NCBI GenBank assembly: GCA_002342065.1
Contig: DDPF01000013.1
Span: forward strand, 62,001-126,000
Source: Bacteroidetes bacterium UBA2475
GTDB taxonomy: Bacteria; Bacteroidota; Bacteroidia; B-17B0; Aurantibacillaceae
DNA: 64,000 nucleotides
Direction: 5' to 3'
Made by a program: the position numbers and the translations under genes. The notes beneath the pieces are model-generated. The model was not told the DNA's origin and made no database searches. It worked only from the letters and a program-made list of their open reading frames with translations. Positions 1-9,308 of the stretch are shown piece after piece. The stretch's first letter is position 1. Each line of letters opens with the position of its first letter.

Positions 1-1227
1 ATTACACAAACCGGTTCTATTGGCTGTATCGGTGCTGGCGTTGGTTCTGGAGTTAGTGCCAGTACAGATTATTTAAATACCGGGTGGGTTACAAATCTTC
101 CTTCAACTGGCTGGTCAATTTCATTCTGGTCTTCCAACGTAACACCTACTACTACATTGTATTACATTTTTGGAGATAATACAGCCGGTTCTTTTCGTTG
201 CTTTACAAATGGAGTAGCAGGGCCAAATAATTGGATCTTAAGAGGTACAGGAATTACAGACGTTAATATTTTAGGTGCCGCAACAACAACGGCAAACATG
301 GTAACTTATGTTTATAATCAAACGGCGTCGGTTATAACCGGTTATATTAATGGTGTACAAACTGTAAGTGTTGCTCAAACCGGCACTCCTGCTATTACCA
401 GTACTACAGGGCCTTTTAAAGTTATTGGTTATGGAACTAATGTTGGTATGAATGCAGGGGGGTTATTAGGCGACTTTAGAGTTTATGGTTCTGCATTAAC
501 CTCTACCGCAGTTTTAGCCATTTATAATGAGACAATAGCTACACCAACAATTTCAATTGCTGGCCCAACTTCCATTTGTGCTAATCAATCAGCAACGCTT
601 ACCGCCAATGGCTTTTCATCTTACTTATGGAATACAAGTTCAACTAACACAACTATAATAGTTACCCCAAGCGTAACTACCAGCTACACGGTTGTTGGTG
701 GTGTTGGTAGCTGTACCAATACGGCAACTTCAACAATTACTGTTAATCCAAACCCAACTGTTGCTGCAGTTTCAAATGCAAGTTTAATTTGTGCAGGCCA
801 AACAGCAAGCTTAACAGCTAGTGGTGCTTCTACTTATTTATGGAACACCAGTTCAACTAATACTGTATTAGCAGTTACGCCATCTGTAACAACATCTTAT
901 ACTGTTACCGGTACAACTAATGGTTGCTCGGGTACATTTACAATTTCACAAGCGGTTTCTCCTTGTACCGGAATTAATAATAATGTTAATGCTACCAGCA
1001 ATGTTAAACTTTATCCAAATCCAAATACAGGTGAATTTACACTTGAATTAATAAACGGTTCATCTAAAAACATCGAGTTAATGGATGTAACAGGAAGAAT
1101 TATTCTTTCTCAAACAACTTCAAACGATAAGATAGATGTTAATATCAATACTTTATCAAATGGTATTTATTATGTTAGAATTCAATCTAATAACGCTGTT
1201 GAGGTGATCAAGATCGTTAAAGAATAA
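1..1227 (+). CDS. T9SS-sorted surface protein with LamG-like domain (5' partial)
   Basis: The frame is open from base 1, so the gene begins upstream of the window; no start codon is assigned. The visible part begins with a concanavalin-like (LamG/Laminin_G_3) sandwich with typical text such as GWSISFWS and YINGVQ. Two Ig/PKD-like repeats of about 70 residues follow, each with the pattern 'ICA.Q.A.LTA.G...YLWNTSSTNT' and 'TSYTV'. The protein ends in a T9SS type A sorting domain (VKLYPNPNTGEFTLEL, then a GIYYVRI strand and KIVKE). It is predicted to cross the outer membrane through the T9SS and be anchored or released at the surface. LamG plus Ig repeats suggests adhesion or carbohydrate contact, but the substrate cannot be read from sequence. 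A strong terminator follows immediately. Confidence 0.85.
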   Translation: MTQTGSIGCIGAGVGSGVSASTDYLNTGWVTNLPSTGWSISFWSSNVTPTTTLYYIFGDNTAGSFRCFTNGVAGPNNWILRGTGITDVNILGAATTTANMVTYVYNQTASVITGYINGVQTVSVAQTGTPAITSTTGPFKVIGYGTNVGMNAGGLLGDFRVYGSALTSTAVLAIYNETIATPTISIAGPTSICANQSATLTANGFSSYLWNTSSTNTTIIVTPSVTTSYTVVGGVGSCTNTATSTITVNPNPTVAAVSNASLICAGQTASLTASGASTYLWNTSSTNTVLAVTPSVTTSYTVTGTTNGCSGTFTISQAVSPCTGINNNVNATSNVKLYPNPNTGEFTLELINGSSKNIELMDVTGRIILSQTTSNDKIDVNINTLSNGIYYVRIQSNNAVEVIKIVKE

Positions 1228-1243
1228 TATTAAATTAATATTT

Positions 1244-1277
1244 AAAAAGCCTCTTGATGTTTTCAGGGGGCTTTTTT
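1244..1277 (+). terminator. Rho-independent terminator
   Basis: A stem opens AAAAAGCCTCTTGA and closes TCAGGGGGCTTTTT around a 5-nt loop, with two G-U pairs. It is followed by a T tract and lies 17 bp after the stop of the T9SS protein gene. Confidence 0.85.
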
Positions 1278-1300
1278 ATTTTATACCAAAACAAAAATGC

Positions 1301-1308
1301 TAAATTTG
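1301..1308 (+). promoter_or_regulatory. Bacteroidota -7 promoter box for sodA
   Basis: TAAATTTG matches the TAnnTTTG -7 consensus exactly and lies 31 bp before the sodA start. I do not see a convincing TTG -33 element at the usual spacing; the region upstream is the T tract of the preceding terminator. Confidence 0.5.
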
Positions 1309-1339
1309 TGTTATAACTAATAACTTAAAACTAAAACTT

Positions 1340-1951
1340 ATGGCTTTCGAATTACCAAAATTAAACTACCCTAATAACGCTTTAGAGCCGCATATCGATG
1401 CACGCACCATGGAAATTCACCATGACAAGCATCACCAGGCATACGTTACCAATTTAAATAACGCAATTGCCGGAACTGAAATGGAAAAAATGAGTATTGA
1501 AGATATTTGCAAGAACATCTCTAAATATCCAATGGCTGTTAGGAATAATGGTGGTGGACATTATAACCATACCTTGTTCTGGGAAATAATGGGACCAAAA
1601 TCTGGTGGCGTTCCAACAAACGAAGTAGGTAAGGCTATTGAAGCAGAACTTGGTGGTTTCGAAAAATTTAAAACAGATTTTTCACAAGCAGGTATTACCC
1701 GTTTTGGTAGTGGCTGGGCATGGTTATGCGTTAAGGCAGATGGCAAATTATGCGTTTGCAGCACACCAAATCAAGACAATCCTTTAATGGATGTTGTTGA
1801 ATGCAAAGGGACACCAATTTTAGGAATGGATGTTTGGGAACACGCTTATTATTTAGATTACCAAAACCGTCGCCCTGATTATATTGGAGCTTTCTTTAAT
1901 GTGATCAACTGGAATAAAGTGAATGAACTTTATTTAAAAGCAAAAAAATAA
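1340..1951 (+). CDS. sodA: Superoxide dismutase, Mn/Fe family (Mn type)
   Basis: This enzyme converts superoxide to oxygen and hydrogen peroxide in the cytoplasm; no signal peptide is present. The 203-residue length is normal for the family. The four metal ligands are visible: H27 (MEIHHDKHH), H77 (GHYNHTLFW), D164 and H168 (DVWEHAYY). The second-shell Gln lies at position 145 (NQDNPLM) and a Gly sits in the GGGH motif near residue 73. This pattern is characteristic of Mn-specific enzymes rather than Fe enzymes, which carry the Gln near residue 70. Cambialistic metal use cannot be excluded. The gene stands alone, with its own -7 box and a terminator on both sides. Confidence 0.95.
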   Translation: MAFELPKLNYPNNALEPHIDARTMEIHHDKHHQAYVTNLNNAIAGTEMEKMSIEDICKNISKYPMAVRNNGGGHYNHTLFWEIMGPKSGGVPTNEVGKAIEAELGGFEKFKTDFSQAGITRFGSGWAWLCVKADGKLCVCSTPNQDNPLMDVVECKGTPILGMDVWEHAYYLDYQNRRPDYIGAFFNVINWNKVNELYLKAKK

Positions 1952-1970
1952 TTTTTTAATTTTTACAATT

Positions 1971-2000
1971 AAAAGCCTTCAAGAAATTGGGGGCTTTTTT
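1971..2000 (+). terminator. Rho-independent terminator of sodA
   Basis: The stem AAAAGCCTTCAA / TTGGGGGCTTTT has a GAAA tetraloop, two G-U pairs and a trailing run of T. Confidence 0.85.
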
Positions 2001-2013
2001 GTTTGCTATACTT

Positions 2014-2132
2014 TTTACCACTAAGACACTGAGGGCACGAAGAAACACTTAGAAAATTCAATTGATTGATAAATAAAAAGAACAAAATAAATCTTAGTGA
2101 AACTTAGTGTTCTTAGTGCCTTAGTGGTTAAA
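2014..2132 (+). repeat. Intergenic dyad of CAC-phased repeats (CACTAAG type)
   Basis: The left arm begins TTTACCACTAAGACACTGAG and the right arm ends CTTAGTGCCTTAGTGGTTAAA, forming a long imperfect inverted repeat. Within each arm the word CAC (or GTG on the right) recurs about every 8 to 10 bp. The element fills the gap between the convergent genes sodA and proC. It has no coding capacity, because TAA and TGA interrupt it. It probably acts as a bidirectional terminator or REP-like element. Confidence 0.65.
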
Positions 2133-2134
2133 CT

Positions 2135-2929
2135 CTACGGATTCATTTTCTTGTACGCTTCAGTAATTCCTTTGATTACAGAAGAACTCAGTCCGTGATG
2201 TTCCATTTGATTTAAGCCGGTAATGGTAACACCTTTTGGAGTGGTTACTTTATCAATTTCCGCTTCGGGATGAGAATTGTTTTGGATTAATAGATCCGCT
2301 GCGCCTTTTACTGTTTGTGCAGCAATTAAACTAGCTGTAACAGCATCAAATCCAATTTCGATACCTGCCTGTATGTTTGCACGAATGTATCGCATAGCGA
2401 AAGCGGTGCCACATGCACCCAATATGGTAGAAGCATCCATTAATTTTTCGTCAATGGTAATGGTCTTTCCTAAAGCATTAAATAAATTCTCAACGGTTTT
2501 AATATTTGTTGCGCTTGTATTTTTGTAAGAGATACAGGTCATACTCTGACGAATAGCAATAGCTGTATTGGGCATGGCTCTGAAGATGGTTATGTTTTTT
2601 CCAAGATGACTTTCTAACTCTTCAATATTCACCCCTGAAATAACCGAGATAATAATTTGTTTTGAGTTGAGGTTTTTCGAGATCTCTTTAGCTACTTCTT
2701 TTGCCTGGAAAGGTTTTACGCACAACAGAACTATATCTGCTTTTTTCACCGCAGCTTTATTATCTGAAGAAATGTTTACGCCTTGTTTCTTTAACGCATC
2801 TAAAGTTGCCGTATTTCTTTTGGTAACAGTAATTTGTTTTGCTTTTGTAAAGCCCGAGCTTATTAAACCTTCGGCAATTGCTTTACCCAAATTGCCACCA
2901 CCAATTATTGCAATAGAATTTACGCTCAT
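2135..2929 (-). CDS. proC: Pyrroline-5-carboxylate reductase
   Basis: The enzyme performs the last step of proline synthesis, reducing pyrroline-5-carboxylate with NAD(P)H in the cytoplasm. The N-terminus carries a Rossmann nucleotide motif (IAIIGGGNLGKAIAEGL). The C-terminal dimerisation domain has the family signature TTPKGVTITGL followed by a helix (SSSVIKGITEAYKKM). The 264-residue length is typical. Its ATG overlaps the alaS stop codon in an ATGA arrangement, so it is co-transcribed with alaS and probably translationally coupled to it. Confidence 0.93.
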   Translation of the reverse strand: MSVNSIAIIGGGNLGKAIAEGLISSGFTKAKQITVTKRNTATLDALKKQGVNISSDNKAAVKKADIVLLCVKPFQAKEVAKEISKNLNSKQIIISVISGVNIEELESHLGKNITIFRAMPNTAIAIRQSMTCISYKNTSATNIKTVENLFNALGKTITIDEKLMDASTILGACGTAFAMRYIRANIQAGIEIGFDAVTASLIAAQTVKGAADLLIQNNSHPEAEIDKVTTPKGVTITGLNQMEHHGLSSSVIKGITEAYKKMNP

Positions 2930-5592
2930 ACTATTTTTTTTGCTTTTTCTAAAGCACTTTGTAATCCTTCTAATTTAGAACCGCCTGCTTGTGCGTAGAA
3001 TGGTTGCCCGCCGCCACCGCCGTTAATTTCTTTTGCTAATTCGCGAACAATATTTCCTGCGTTTAAATTCTTGCTTTTTACAAGCTCATCATTAATAATA
3101 ACCGAAATGCTTGGCTTGCCTTTTACTTCGGCAGTAATTACGCAGAGTAGGTTAGGCACTTCGTTCTTCATTTCAAAAAGCATGTTCTTAATTTCTTCTG
3201 CACTATCAAACTTAATATTTTGTGCAATAAAATTAATGTCACCTTTTTTCTCAACGGTCTTTATTAATTCTTTTTTTATTTCCTGAACTTTTTCTTTTAA
3301 AAGGATCTGTAATTGTTTTTGCAGGTCATTATTTTCTTCTACTAAATTCGTCAGACTCTTCACAACATCTTTTGAGCCTTTTAACAAGGCTTTCATTTCG
3401 TTCATTAATTGTGTTTGTCCGTCAAAATATTCTTCTGCTTTAATAGAAGAGATAGCTTCTATCCTTCGAATGCCGGCAGCCACAGCGCCTTCGCTCATTA
3501 TCTTAAAATAACCTATTTGCCCGGTTGCTTTTACATGCGTACCACCACAAAGTTCAATAGAATATTTTTTATCAATAGTAACAACTCTAACAACATCGCC
3601 ATACTTCTCGCCAAACAAAGCCATCGCTCCTGTTTTTTTAGCGTCTTCAATGGTCATTAGATCGGTTTGCACAGTTATGTTCTCGCGAATTTTTGTGTTC
3701 ACCCTTTTTTCTATTTGATTGATCTCGTCTTCTGTAATTTTTGAGAAATGCGAAAAGTCAAAACGTAAATGTTCATCATTCACCAAACTTCCTTTTTGTT
3801 CAACGTGTGTTCCCAACACTGATCTTAATGCAGCATGGAGCAGGTGAGTGGCCGAGTGATTATTGGATGTATGTAAACGTTTATCTTTATCTACTTTTGA
3901 AGTATAGCTTGCAGTTAACTTCTCCGGCAATTTATCGGTGTAATGTATAATGACGCCGTTCTCTTTTTTAGTATCGGTAATATATACAGTTTCATTTATA
4001 TTTTCTAATACACCTGAGTCTCCAACTTGTCCGCCACTTTCAGCATAAAATGGAGTTTTGTTTAACACCAAATGGTATTGCTCTTTATTTTTTGCTTTTA
4101 CTTTTCTGTAACGAATAATACTCGAATCGGATTCTAATTCTGTATAACCAACAAAGTCAGTTTCTTTTTCTGCGTTCTCAATTAATTTTTTATTCTCTTC
4201 AACATAGATCCAGTCATCTGTATCTACAGCTGTAGCCGCCCGCGAACGGTCTTTTTGTTCTTTTAAATATTTTTCAAAACCTGTTTCATCAATACTCAAA
4301 CTATATCCTCTCGCAATTAACGAGGTTAAGTCAACCGGGAAACCGAAGGTATCGTACAATTCAAAAACAACTTTACCGTCAATTACTTTTTTTCCGGCGC
4401 CGTTGGTATCAATACAAACCTGGTCAATACGCTTTAAACCAACTTCAAGTGTTTTGTAAAAAGAAATTTCTTCTTCACGAATTACTTTTTCAATTAATAT
4501 CTTTTGATTGTGTAACTCAGGAAAAGCTTCGCCCATTTGATTCGCTAAGGTTGGAACGATACGAAACATAAAAGGTTCTTTTAAATTTAATGTCTGATAA
4601 CCATAACGGATAGCGCGACGTAAGATCCTGCGTATAACGTAGCCTGCACCAGTGTTACCGGGTAACTGACCATCTGCAATACTAAAAGAAATGGTGCGGA
4701 TATGATCTGCAATAACACGCATGGCAATATTTATTAATTGTTGCTTTTTGTGTTTTTCTTCTTCGTGTACGTTATATTTTAAGCCGCTTAATTCTTCAAT
4801 TTTATGAAGTATAGGTGTAAAAACATCAGAATCATAATTACTTTGTTTGCCTTGTAGCACGCGTACCAAGCGTTCAAAGCCCATACCTGTATCAACATGT
4901 TGTTTTGGAAGTTTTACCAAAGAGCCATCTGCCTTTCTTTCAAACTCCATAAATACATTGTTCCAGATCTCAATTACTTGAGGATCATCATTGTTTACCA
5001 ATGTTGCTCCGGCAATTTTTTTTCGTTCTTCATCAGATCTTCCGTCGTAATGAATTTCAGAACATGGTCCGCAAGGCCCCATGTCGCCCATTTCCCAAAA
5101 ATTATCTTTTTTATTTCCGTTCAATATTCTTTCTGCCGGAACAAATTGTTTCCAGGTATCATAAGCTTCCTGGTCAAATGCTAAACCTTCTTCCTTGCTG
5201 CCTTCAAATACGGTAACGTATAAACGGTCTTTATCAATTTTGTAAACATCGGTCAATAATTCCCATGCCCAGTTAATAGCATCTTTTTTAAAATAATCGC
5301 CAAAGCTCCAGTTACCAAGCATTTCAAACATGGTGTGGTGGTAAGTATCAACACCAACTTCTTCAAGATCGTTATGTTTTCCGCTTACGCGAAGGCATTT
5401 TTGAGTATCTGCAATACGGGGATATTTTATAGGAGCATTTCCTAAAAAAATATCTTTAAATGGCGCCATGCCACTATTGTTGAACATTAGGGTAGGATCG
5501 CCTTTTACCACCATTGGCGCGCTTTGTACGATCTGGTGGCCTTTGCTTTTAAAAAAATCTAAAAATGTTTGGCGAATTTTACTGGATTCCAT
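2926..5592 (-). CDS. alaS: Alanyl-tRNA synthetase
   Basis: It charges tRNA-Ala with alanine and edits mischarged Ser/Gly. At 888 residues it is full length. The class II catalytic core occupies about residues 1-240, with motif 2 around the stretch containing TMFEMLGNWSFGDYFK. The tRNA-recognition region runs to about 455. The editing domain shows its zinc-site residues in HSATH (H579, H583) and CGGTH (C682, H686). The C-terminal C-Ala/DHHA1 domain contains GGGGGQP. It is the first gene of the alaS-proC unit and diverges from the M23 peptidase gene. No clear -33/-7 pair was found in the 136-bp divergent spacer. Confidence 0.97.
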   Translation of the reverse strand: MESSKIRQTFLDFFKSKGHQIVQSAPMVVKGDPTLMFNNSGMAPFKDIFLGNAPIKYPRIADTQKCLRVSGKHNDLEEVGVDTYHHTMFEMLGNWSFGDYFKKDAINWAWELLTDVYKIDKDRLYVTVFEGSKEEGLAFDQEAYDTWKQFVPAERILNGNKKDNFWEMGDMGPCGPCSEIHYDGRSDEERKKIAGATLVNNDDPQVIEIWNNVFMEFERKADGSLVKLPKQHVDTGMGFERLVRVLQGKQSNYDSDVFTPILHKIEELSGLKYNVHEEEKHKKQQLINIAMRVIADHIRTISFSIADGQLPGNTGAGYVIRRILRRAIRYGYQTLNLKEPFMFRIVPTLANQMGEAFPELHNQKILIEKVIREEEISFYKTLEVGLKRIDQVCIDTNGAGKKVIDGKVVFELYDTFGFPVDLTSLIARGYSLSIDETGFEKYLKEQKDRSRAATAVDTDDWIYVEENKKLIENAEKETDFVGYTELESDSSIIRYRKVKAKNKEQYHLVLNKTPFYAESGGQVGDSGVLENINETVYITDTKKENGVIIHYTDKLPEKLTASYTSKVDKDKRLHTSNNHSATHLLHAALRSVLGTHVEQKGSLVNDEHLRFDFSHFSKITEDEINQIEKRVNTKIRENITVQTDLMTIEDAKKTGAMALFGEKYGDVVRVVTIDKKYSIELCGGTHVKATGQIGYFKIMSEGAVAAGIRRIEAISSIKAEEYFDGQTQLMNEMKALLKGSKDVVKSLTNLVEENNDLQKQLQILLKEKVQEIKKELIKTVEKKGDINFIAQNIKFDSAEEIKNMLFEMKNEVPNLLCVITAEVKGKPSISVIINDELVKSKNLNAGNIVRELAKEINGGGGGQPFYAQAGGSKLEGLQSALEKAKKIV

Positions 5593-5728
5593 ATGCTTTT
5601 AAAATGAATGGCGAAGATAAGAAAATTGAGAGTTTGAAGAAATTTTTGTTTCACACAAATTGACATTTTTTATGGAAAAAATTACCCATTTTTCCCTATG
5701 AAATTCTTATATTTAGTGCTTTCATAAA

Positions 5729-6703
5729 ATGTCGAAAGTAAGATATAAGTTCAATACCAAATCGCTCACCTACGAGAAAGTACGCGTTACTTTTAAGCAG
5801 CGCTTTTGGCGTTTCTTATCTTATGTGGGCACAGGTTTAGTGTTTGCAACCATTACCATTCTTATATCCCGCCAGGTTTTGCCATCACCAACCGAAAAGA
5901 AGAAAGACCGTGAGTTAGAGGCCGTGTTATTACAGTACGAATTGCTTGAGAGTAAAATGGTAAAGATAGAGCGGGTTTTGAAGGACCTTGAAGACCGCGA
6001 TGATAATATTTACCGTACTATTTTTGAGGCTGATCCCTTGCCAAAAAGTGTTCGCTATGCGGGTTTTGGCGGAAGCGATAAATATTCGGCTTTTGATAGT
6101 TATGATAACGCAGAGATATTAAAATATACCACCGAGCGTATGGACAGGATTGCCAAGCAGCTTTATATTCAATCACGTTCGTTTGACGAAGTGGTGCAAT
6201 TGGCAAAGAGCAAGGAAAAATTAATGGTCTCCATTCCGGCCATTATGCCTATTAATCAAAAAGACCTTTCGCATGCTGTTACCAGCGGTTTTGGCTGGAG
6301 AACGCATCCCATTTATAAAACACAGGAATTCCATCCCGGGATGGATTTTGCAGCGCAACAAGGTACTCCCATTTATGCCACAGGCGATGGTGTTGTTGAA
6401 ATTGCCGATAATTTAGCACAAGGTTACGGTAATCACGTGGTCATCAATCATGGTTTTGGTTATCAAACTTTGTACGGACACATGAGCCGAATAGCAGCAA
6501 GAGTTGGACAAAAAGTTACCCGTGGTCAGTTGATAGGTTATGTGGGCAGCACAGGCTTAAGTACCGCGCCACACGTGCATTACGAGGTGATTAAGAATCA
6601 GGAAAAAGTAAATCCTATTAACTTCTACTTTAACGATCTTTCTCCTGAGCAATACCAGATGATGGTTGAGCTATCTAAAAAATCTTCTCAGTCGTTTGAC
6701 TAA
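5729..6703 (+). CDS. M23 family metallopeptidase, membrane-anchored
   Basis: A likely peptidoglycan endopeptidase that acts in the periplasm. A cytoplasmic basic N-terminus of about 25 residues is followed by one membrane segment (about 29-48) and a helical, charged stalk (55-165). The C-terminal M23/LytM domain carries the zinc residues H202 and D206 (HPGMD) and H284 (HVH), plus H251 (LYGH), so the catalytic set is complete. It sits divergently beside alaS. Five bases separate it from the downstream permease gene, so the two may be co-transcribed. Whether it is an active hydrolase or a regulator cannot be told from sequence; intact residues favour activity. Confidence 0.9.
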   Translation: MSKVRYKFNTKSLTYEKVRVTFKQRFWRFLSYVGTGLVFATITILISRQVLPSPTEKKKDRELEAVLLQYELLESKMVKIERVLKDLEDRDDNIYRTIFEADPLPKSVRYAGFGGSDKYSAFDSYDNAEILKYTTERMDRIAKQLYIQSRSFDEVVQLAKSKEKLMVSIPAIMPINQKDLSHAVTSGFGWRTHPIYKTQEFHPGMDFAAQQGTPIYATGDGVVEIADNLAQGYGNHVVINHGFGYQTLYGHMSRIAARVGQKVTRGQLIGYVGSTGLSTAPHVHYEVIKNQEKVNPINFYFNDLSPEQYQMMVELSKKSSQSFD

Positions 6704-6708
6704 AACAT

Positions 6709-8040
6709 ATGAGTTCACACAAAATAGGATTTAATACAGCCGTATCTATTGTTATTGCCAACATGATAGGCACAGGCGTGTTTACCAGTCTTGGTTTCCA
6801 GGTGTTGGGTATTGAAAGTGGTTTTGCAATTATTATGTTGTGGGTTGTTGGAGGTGTTTTAGCTTTATGCGGCGCTTTAACGTATGGTGAAATCGGTGCC
6901 GCCTTTCCCGAAAGTGGTGGCGAGTACAATTATCTTTCAAAATTATATCATCCGGCTGTTGGTTTTGTTAGTGGTTGGGTAAGTGTCACAGTTGGCTTTG
7001 CAGCACCCATTGCAGCAGCTTCTATGGCATTGGGCAGTTATGTAAATAAAGTTTATGGCACTGTTAATCCGGTGTTATTAGCGCTAAGTGTAATTGCAAT
7101 AATTACGGTCATCCATTCTATTAATTTAAAAGCGGGTAGTTTGTTCCAGCGTATTTTTACTATTGTTAAAGTGGTTTGTATATTAATGTTTGTAGGTTTT
7201 GGTTTATTCCATGTGCCGCAGCATACTGTAAATTTTAGCGCCGATACAAATGCCTGGAATGATATTTTTTCTAAAGGTTTTGCGATCTCTTTGATCTACG
7301 TAACCTACGCCTATAGCGGCTGGAATGCAGCTTCTTATATTTCCGGTGAAATGAAAAATGCGCAACGCAATTTACCAAGAGCACTTTTTGTAGGAACTTT
7401 AGTTGTTATGGTAATTTACACACTTTTAAATTATGTGTTCTTATATTCTGTTCCAATACCTGAATTAAAGGGCGTTTTGGAAGTGGGTTATTTAAGTGCC
7501 AATAAAATTTTTGGCGTGCAGGTTGGCCAATTTATGAGTCTAATCATTGCTTTCCTTTTAATTTCAACCATTAGCGCTATGATCCTTGCCGGTCCAAGGG
7601 TTATGAAAAGTATGGGTTCTGATATTAAAGGCTTAAAGTTCTTTGCTACTTCCAATAAAAATAATGTGCCTTATGTGGCCATTATCTTTCAATCGGTTAT
7701 TGCTATTGTGTTGGTATTAACCTCTTCATTCCAATCTTTAATTACTTATGTTGGTTTTACATTGAATCTCTTTACGTTTTTAACAGTGCTCGGTATTTTT
7801 ATTCTACGTTATAAACACAAACATATTGTAACTTCTTATAAAACGTTCTTATATCCTGTAACGCCTTTATTATTTTTAGGGATACTACTTTTCATCTTAT
7901 CTTATATAATGGTGGAAAAACCGGTTGAATCATTATACGGATTGGGAACTGTGGTATTAGGTTTGCTTATTTATTTCGTAACTAATAAAAAAGATAATAA
8001 TACTGTCGAAGAAATACCTAACAAAGTTCAGTCGTCTTAA
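6709..8040 (+). CDS. APC-family amino-acid permease
   Basis: An inner-membrane transporter of 443 residues with about 12 hydrophobic helices. The first carries the APC-superfamily glycine-rich motif (VIANMIGTGVFTSLGF), where substrate backbone groups bind. Further signatures are GALTYGEIGAAFPESGGEYNY and YSGWNAASYISGEMKN, typical of LAT/YfnA-like amino-acid transporters. The substrate is not identifiable. It follows the M23 gene by 5 bp, and the next gene begins directly after its stop, so a three-gene transcript is likely. Confidence 0.88.
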   Translation: MSSHKIGFNTAVSIVIANMIGTGVFTSLGFQVLGIESGFAIIMLWVVGGVLALCGALTYGEIGAAFPESGGEYNYLSKLYHPAVGFVSGWVSVTVGFAAPIAAASMALGSYVNKVYGTVNPVLLALSVIAIITVIHSINLKAGSLFQRIFTIVKVVCILMFVGFGLFHVPQHTVNFSADTNAWNDIFSKGFAISLIYVTYAYSGWNAASYISGEMKNAQRNLPRALFVGTLVVMVIYTLLNYVFLYSVPIPELKGVLEVGYLSANKIFGVQVGQFMSLIIAFLLISTISAMILAGPRVMKSMGSDIKGLKFFATSNKNNVPYVAIIFQSVIAIVLVLTSSFQSLITYVGFTLNLFTFLTVLGIFILRYKHKHIVTSYKTFLYPVTPLLFLGILLFILSYIMVEKPVESLYGLGTVVLGLLIYFVTNKKDNNTVEEIPNKVQSS

Positions 8041-8041
8041 C

Positions 8042-9277
8042 CTGAATATACTTTTTGTTCTTCTTGTAACATTAAGTTCAATAAGCCGTGCCCAGACATC
8101 TCCTTTTTTAGATAGCCTTTTAAAAGCCAGTCTACCGCAATTTGCCAGTGTTTTAGAAAATCCCAATAAATATAAATTGCAGGTAATTTATTCGCGCATT
8201 AATCGTAACGAGAATAATAAACCAACCTTTAGGGATTTTAAATTTCATGTGAACAAGAATTATTTTTACCCTGCAAGCACAGTTAAGTTACCTATTAGTA
8301 CATTGGCTTTAATTAAACTGGAAGAATTAAACGTAAAAGGATTGAACCGCGCAACAGCCATGATCACCGACAGCGCTTATTATTGTCAGAAGAAGATCCG
8401 TTCAGATACAACATCTCCAAGCCACAAACCAACGATTGAAAATTACATTAAAAAAATGTTTTTGGTGAGTGATAATTATTCCTGCGCGCGCGTTTACGAA
8501 TTTGTTGGGCACGATTACGCGCATAAAAAATTAGGTGAATTAGGTTTTAAGAATGTACGCCTGTTCAATCGTTTGGATGGTTCTTGTCCGGGTGATACTG
8601 CAAAAGTAACACCGCCAATTTATTTTTTGAGTGAGAACTATGATACTGTTTACAAACAATCGCTTACTTTATTTAAAGATAAATTAATTCATCCTATCCC
8701 TAATTCAAAAGTTGGTTGGGCACATACTGACGGCCGCGGAAAACGAATTGCGGGACCAAAAGATTTTTCTACACATAATTATTTAACACCAAATGATCTG
8801 CATAACCTCATGAAGAAAATTGTTTTTAATGATTTTTTTTCTGAGAAAGAAAAACTACCCATTAGTACCGACAATAGAAAATTCATGTTAAAGCAATTGG
8901 GTATGTATCCAAAAGAAAGTGAGCATCCTAAATACGAAAAAAAGATCTTTTACGATACTTACAAAAAATATTTTTTATATGCCAGCGCGGTTGCAACTGT
9001 AAAACAAGACAGCATCCGTATGTTTAATATAGTTGGTAGGGCTTATGGCTTTTTAATTGACTGCGCTTATATTGTAGATTATAAAAATAAAATAGAGTAT
9101 TTATTAACTGCATCTATTTATGTTAACGAAAAAAATGTGGTAGGTAATGGTAAGTATGAGTATGACCTTATTGGTTTACCATTTTTAAGGGATCTTAGCT
9201 GGAGTATTTATAATTTTGAGAGAACACGTCCAAAAGAAAATTTGCCTGATCTTTCAGAGTTTAAATTGTTCGATTGA
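8042..9277 (+). CDS. Exported serine hydrolase, class A beta-lactamase fold; probable CTG start
   Basis: The frame is open well upstream of the TTG at 8177. The extra residues spell a good signal peptide (LNILFVLLVTLSSISRAQT) beginning at CTG 8042, one base after the permease stop. No ATG, GTG or TTG lies in that extension, so I assign a CTG start; a CTG at 8003 is an alternative. Numbered from 8042, the protein has 411 residues with SxxK at 79-82 (ASTVK) and SDN at 143-145. Both are beta-lactamase/PBP active-site motifs. A canonical KTG is not obvious, so the substrate may be a cell-wall peptide or ester rather than a beta-lactam. It is probably periplasmic and co-transcribed with the permease. 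Confidence 0.75.
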   Translation: MNILFVLLVTLSSISRAQTSPFLDSLLKASLPQFASVLENPNKYKLQVIYSRINRNENNKPTFRDFKFHVNKNYFYPASTVKLPISTLALIKLEELNVKGLNRATAMITDSAYYCQKKIRSDTTSPSHKPTIENYIKKMFLVSDNYSCARVYEFVGHDYAHKKLGELGFKNVRLFNRLDGSCPGDTAKVTPPIYFLSENYDTVYKQSLTLFKDKLIHPIPNSKVGWAHTDGRGKRIAGPKDFSTHNYLTPNDLHNLMKKIVFNDFFSEKEKLPISTDNRKFMLKQLGMYPKESEHPKYEKKIFYDTYKKYFLYASAVATVKQDSIRMFNIVGRAYGFLIDCAYIVDYKNKIEYLLTASIYVNEKNVVGNGKYEYDLIGLPFLRDLSWSIYNFERTRPKENLPDLSEFKLFD

Positions 9278-9308
9278 TCTTTTTCCCAAACGGGTCGTAT
9301 ATGATTTT

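Noticed and set aside
157..1227. Start of the first gene at TTG 157
   Set aside because: The frame is open from base 1 and encodes continuous LamG-like sequence, so the true start lies upstream of the window.
2014..2132. CRISPR array suggested by repeated CAC words
   Set aside because: Units are about 9 bp and diverged, arranged as inverted arms, with no uniform repeats or spacers and no cas genes.
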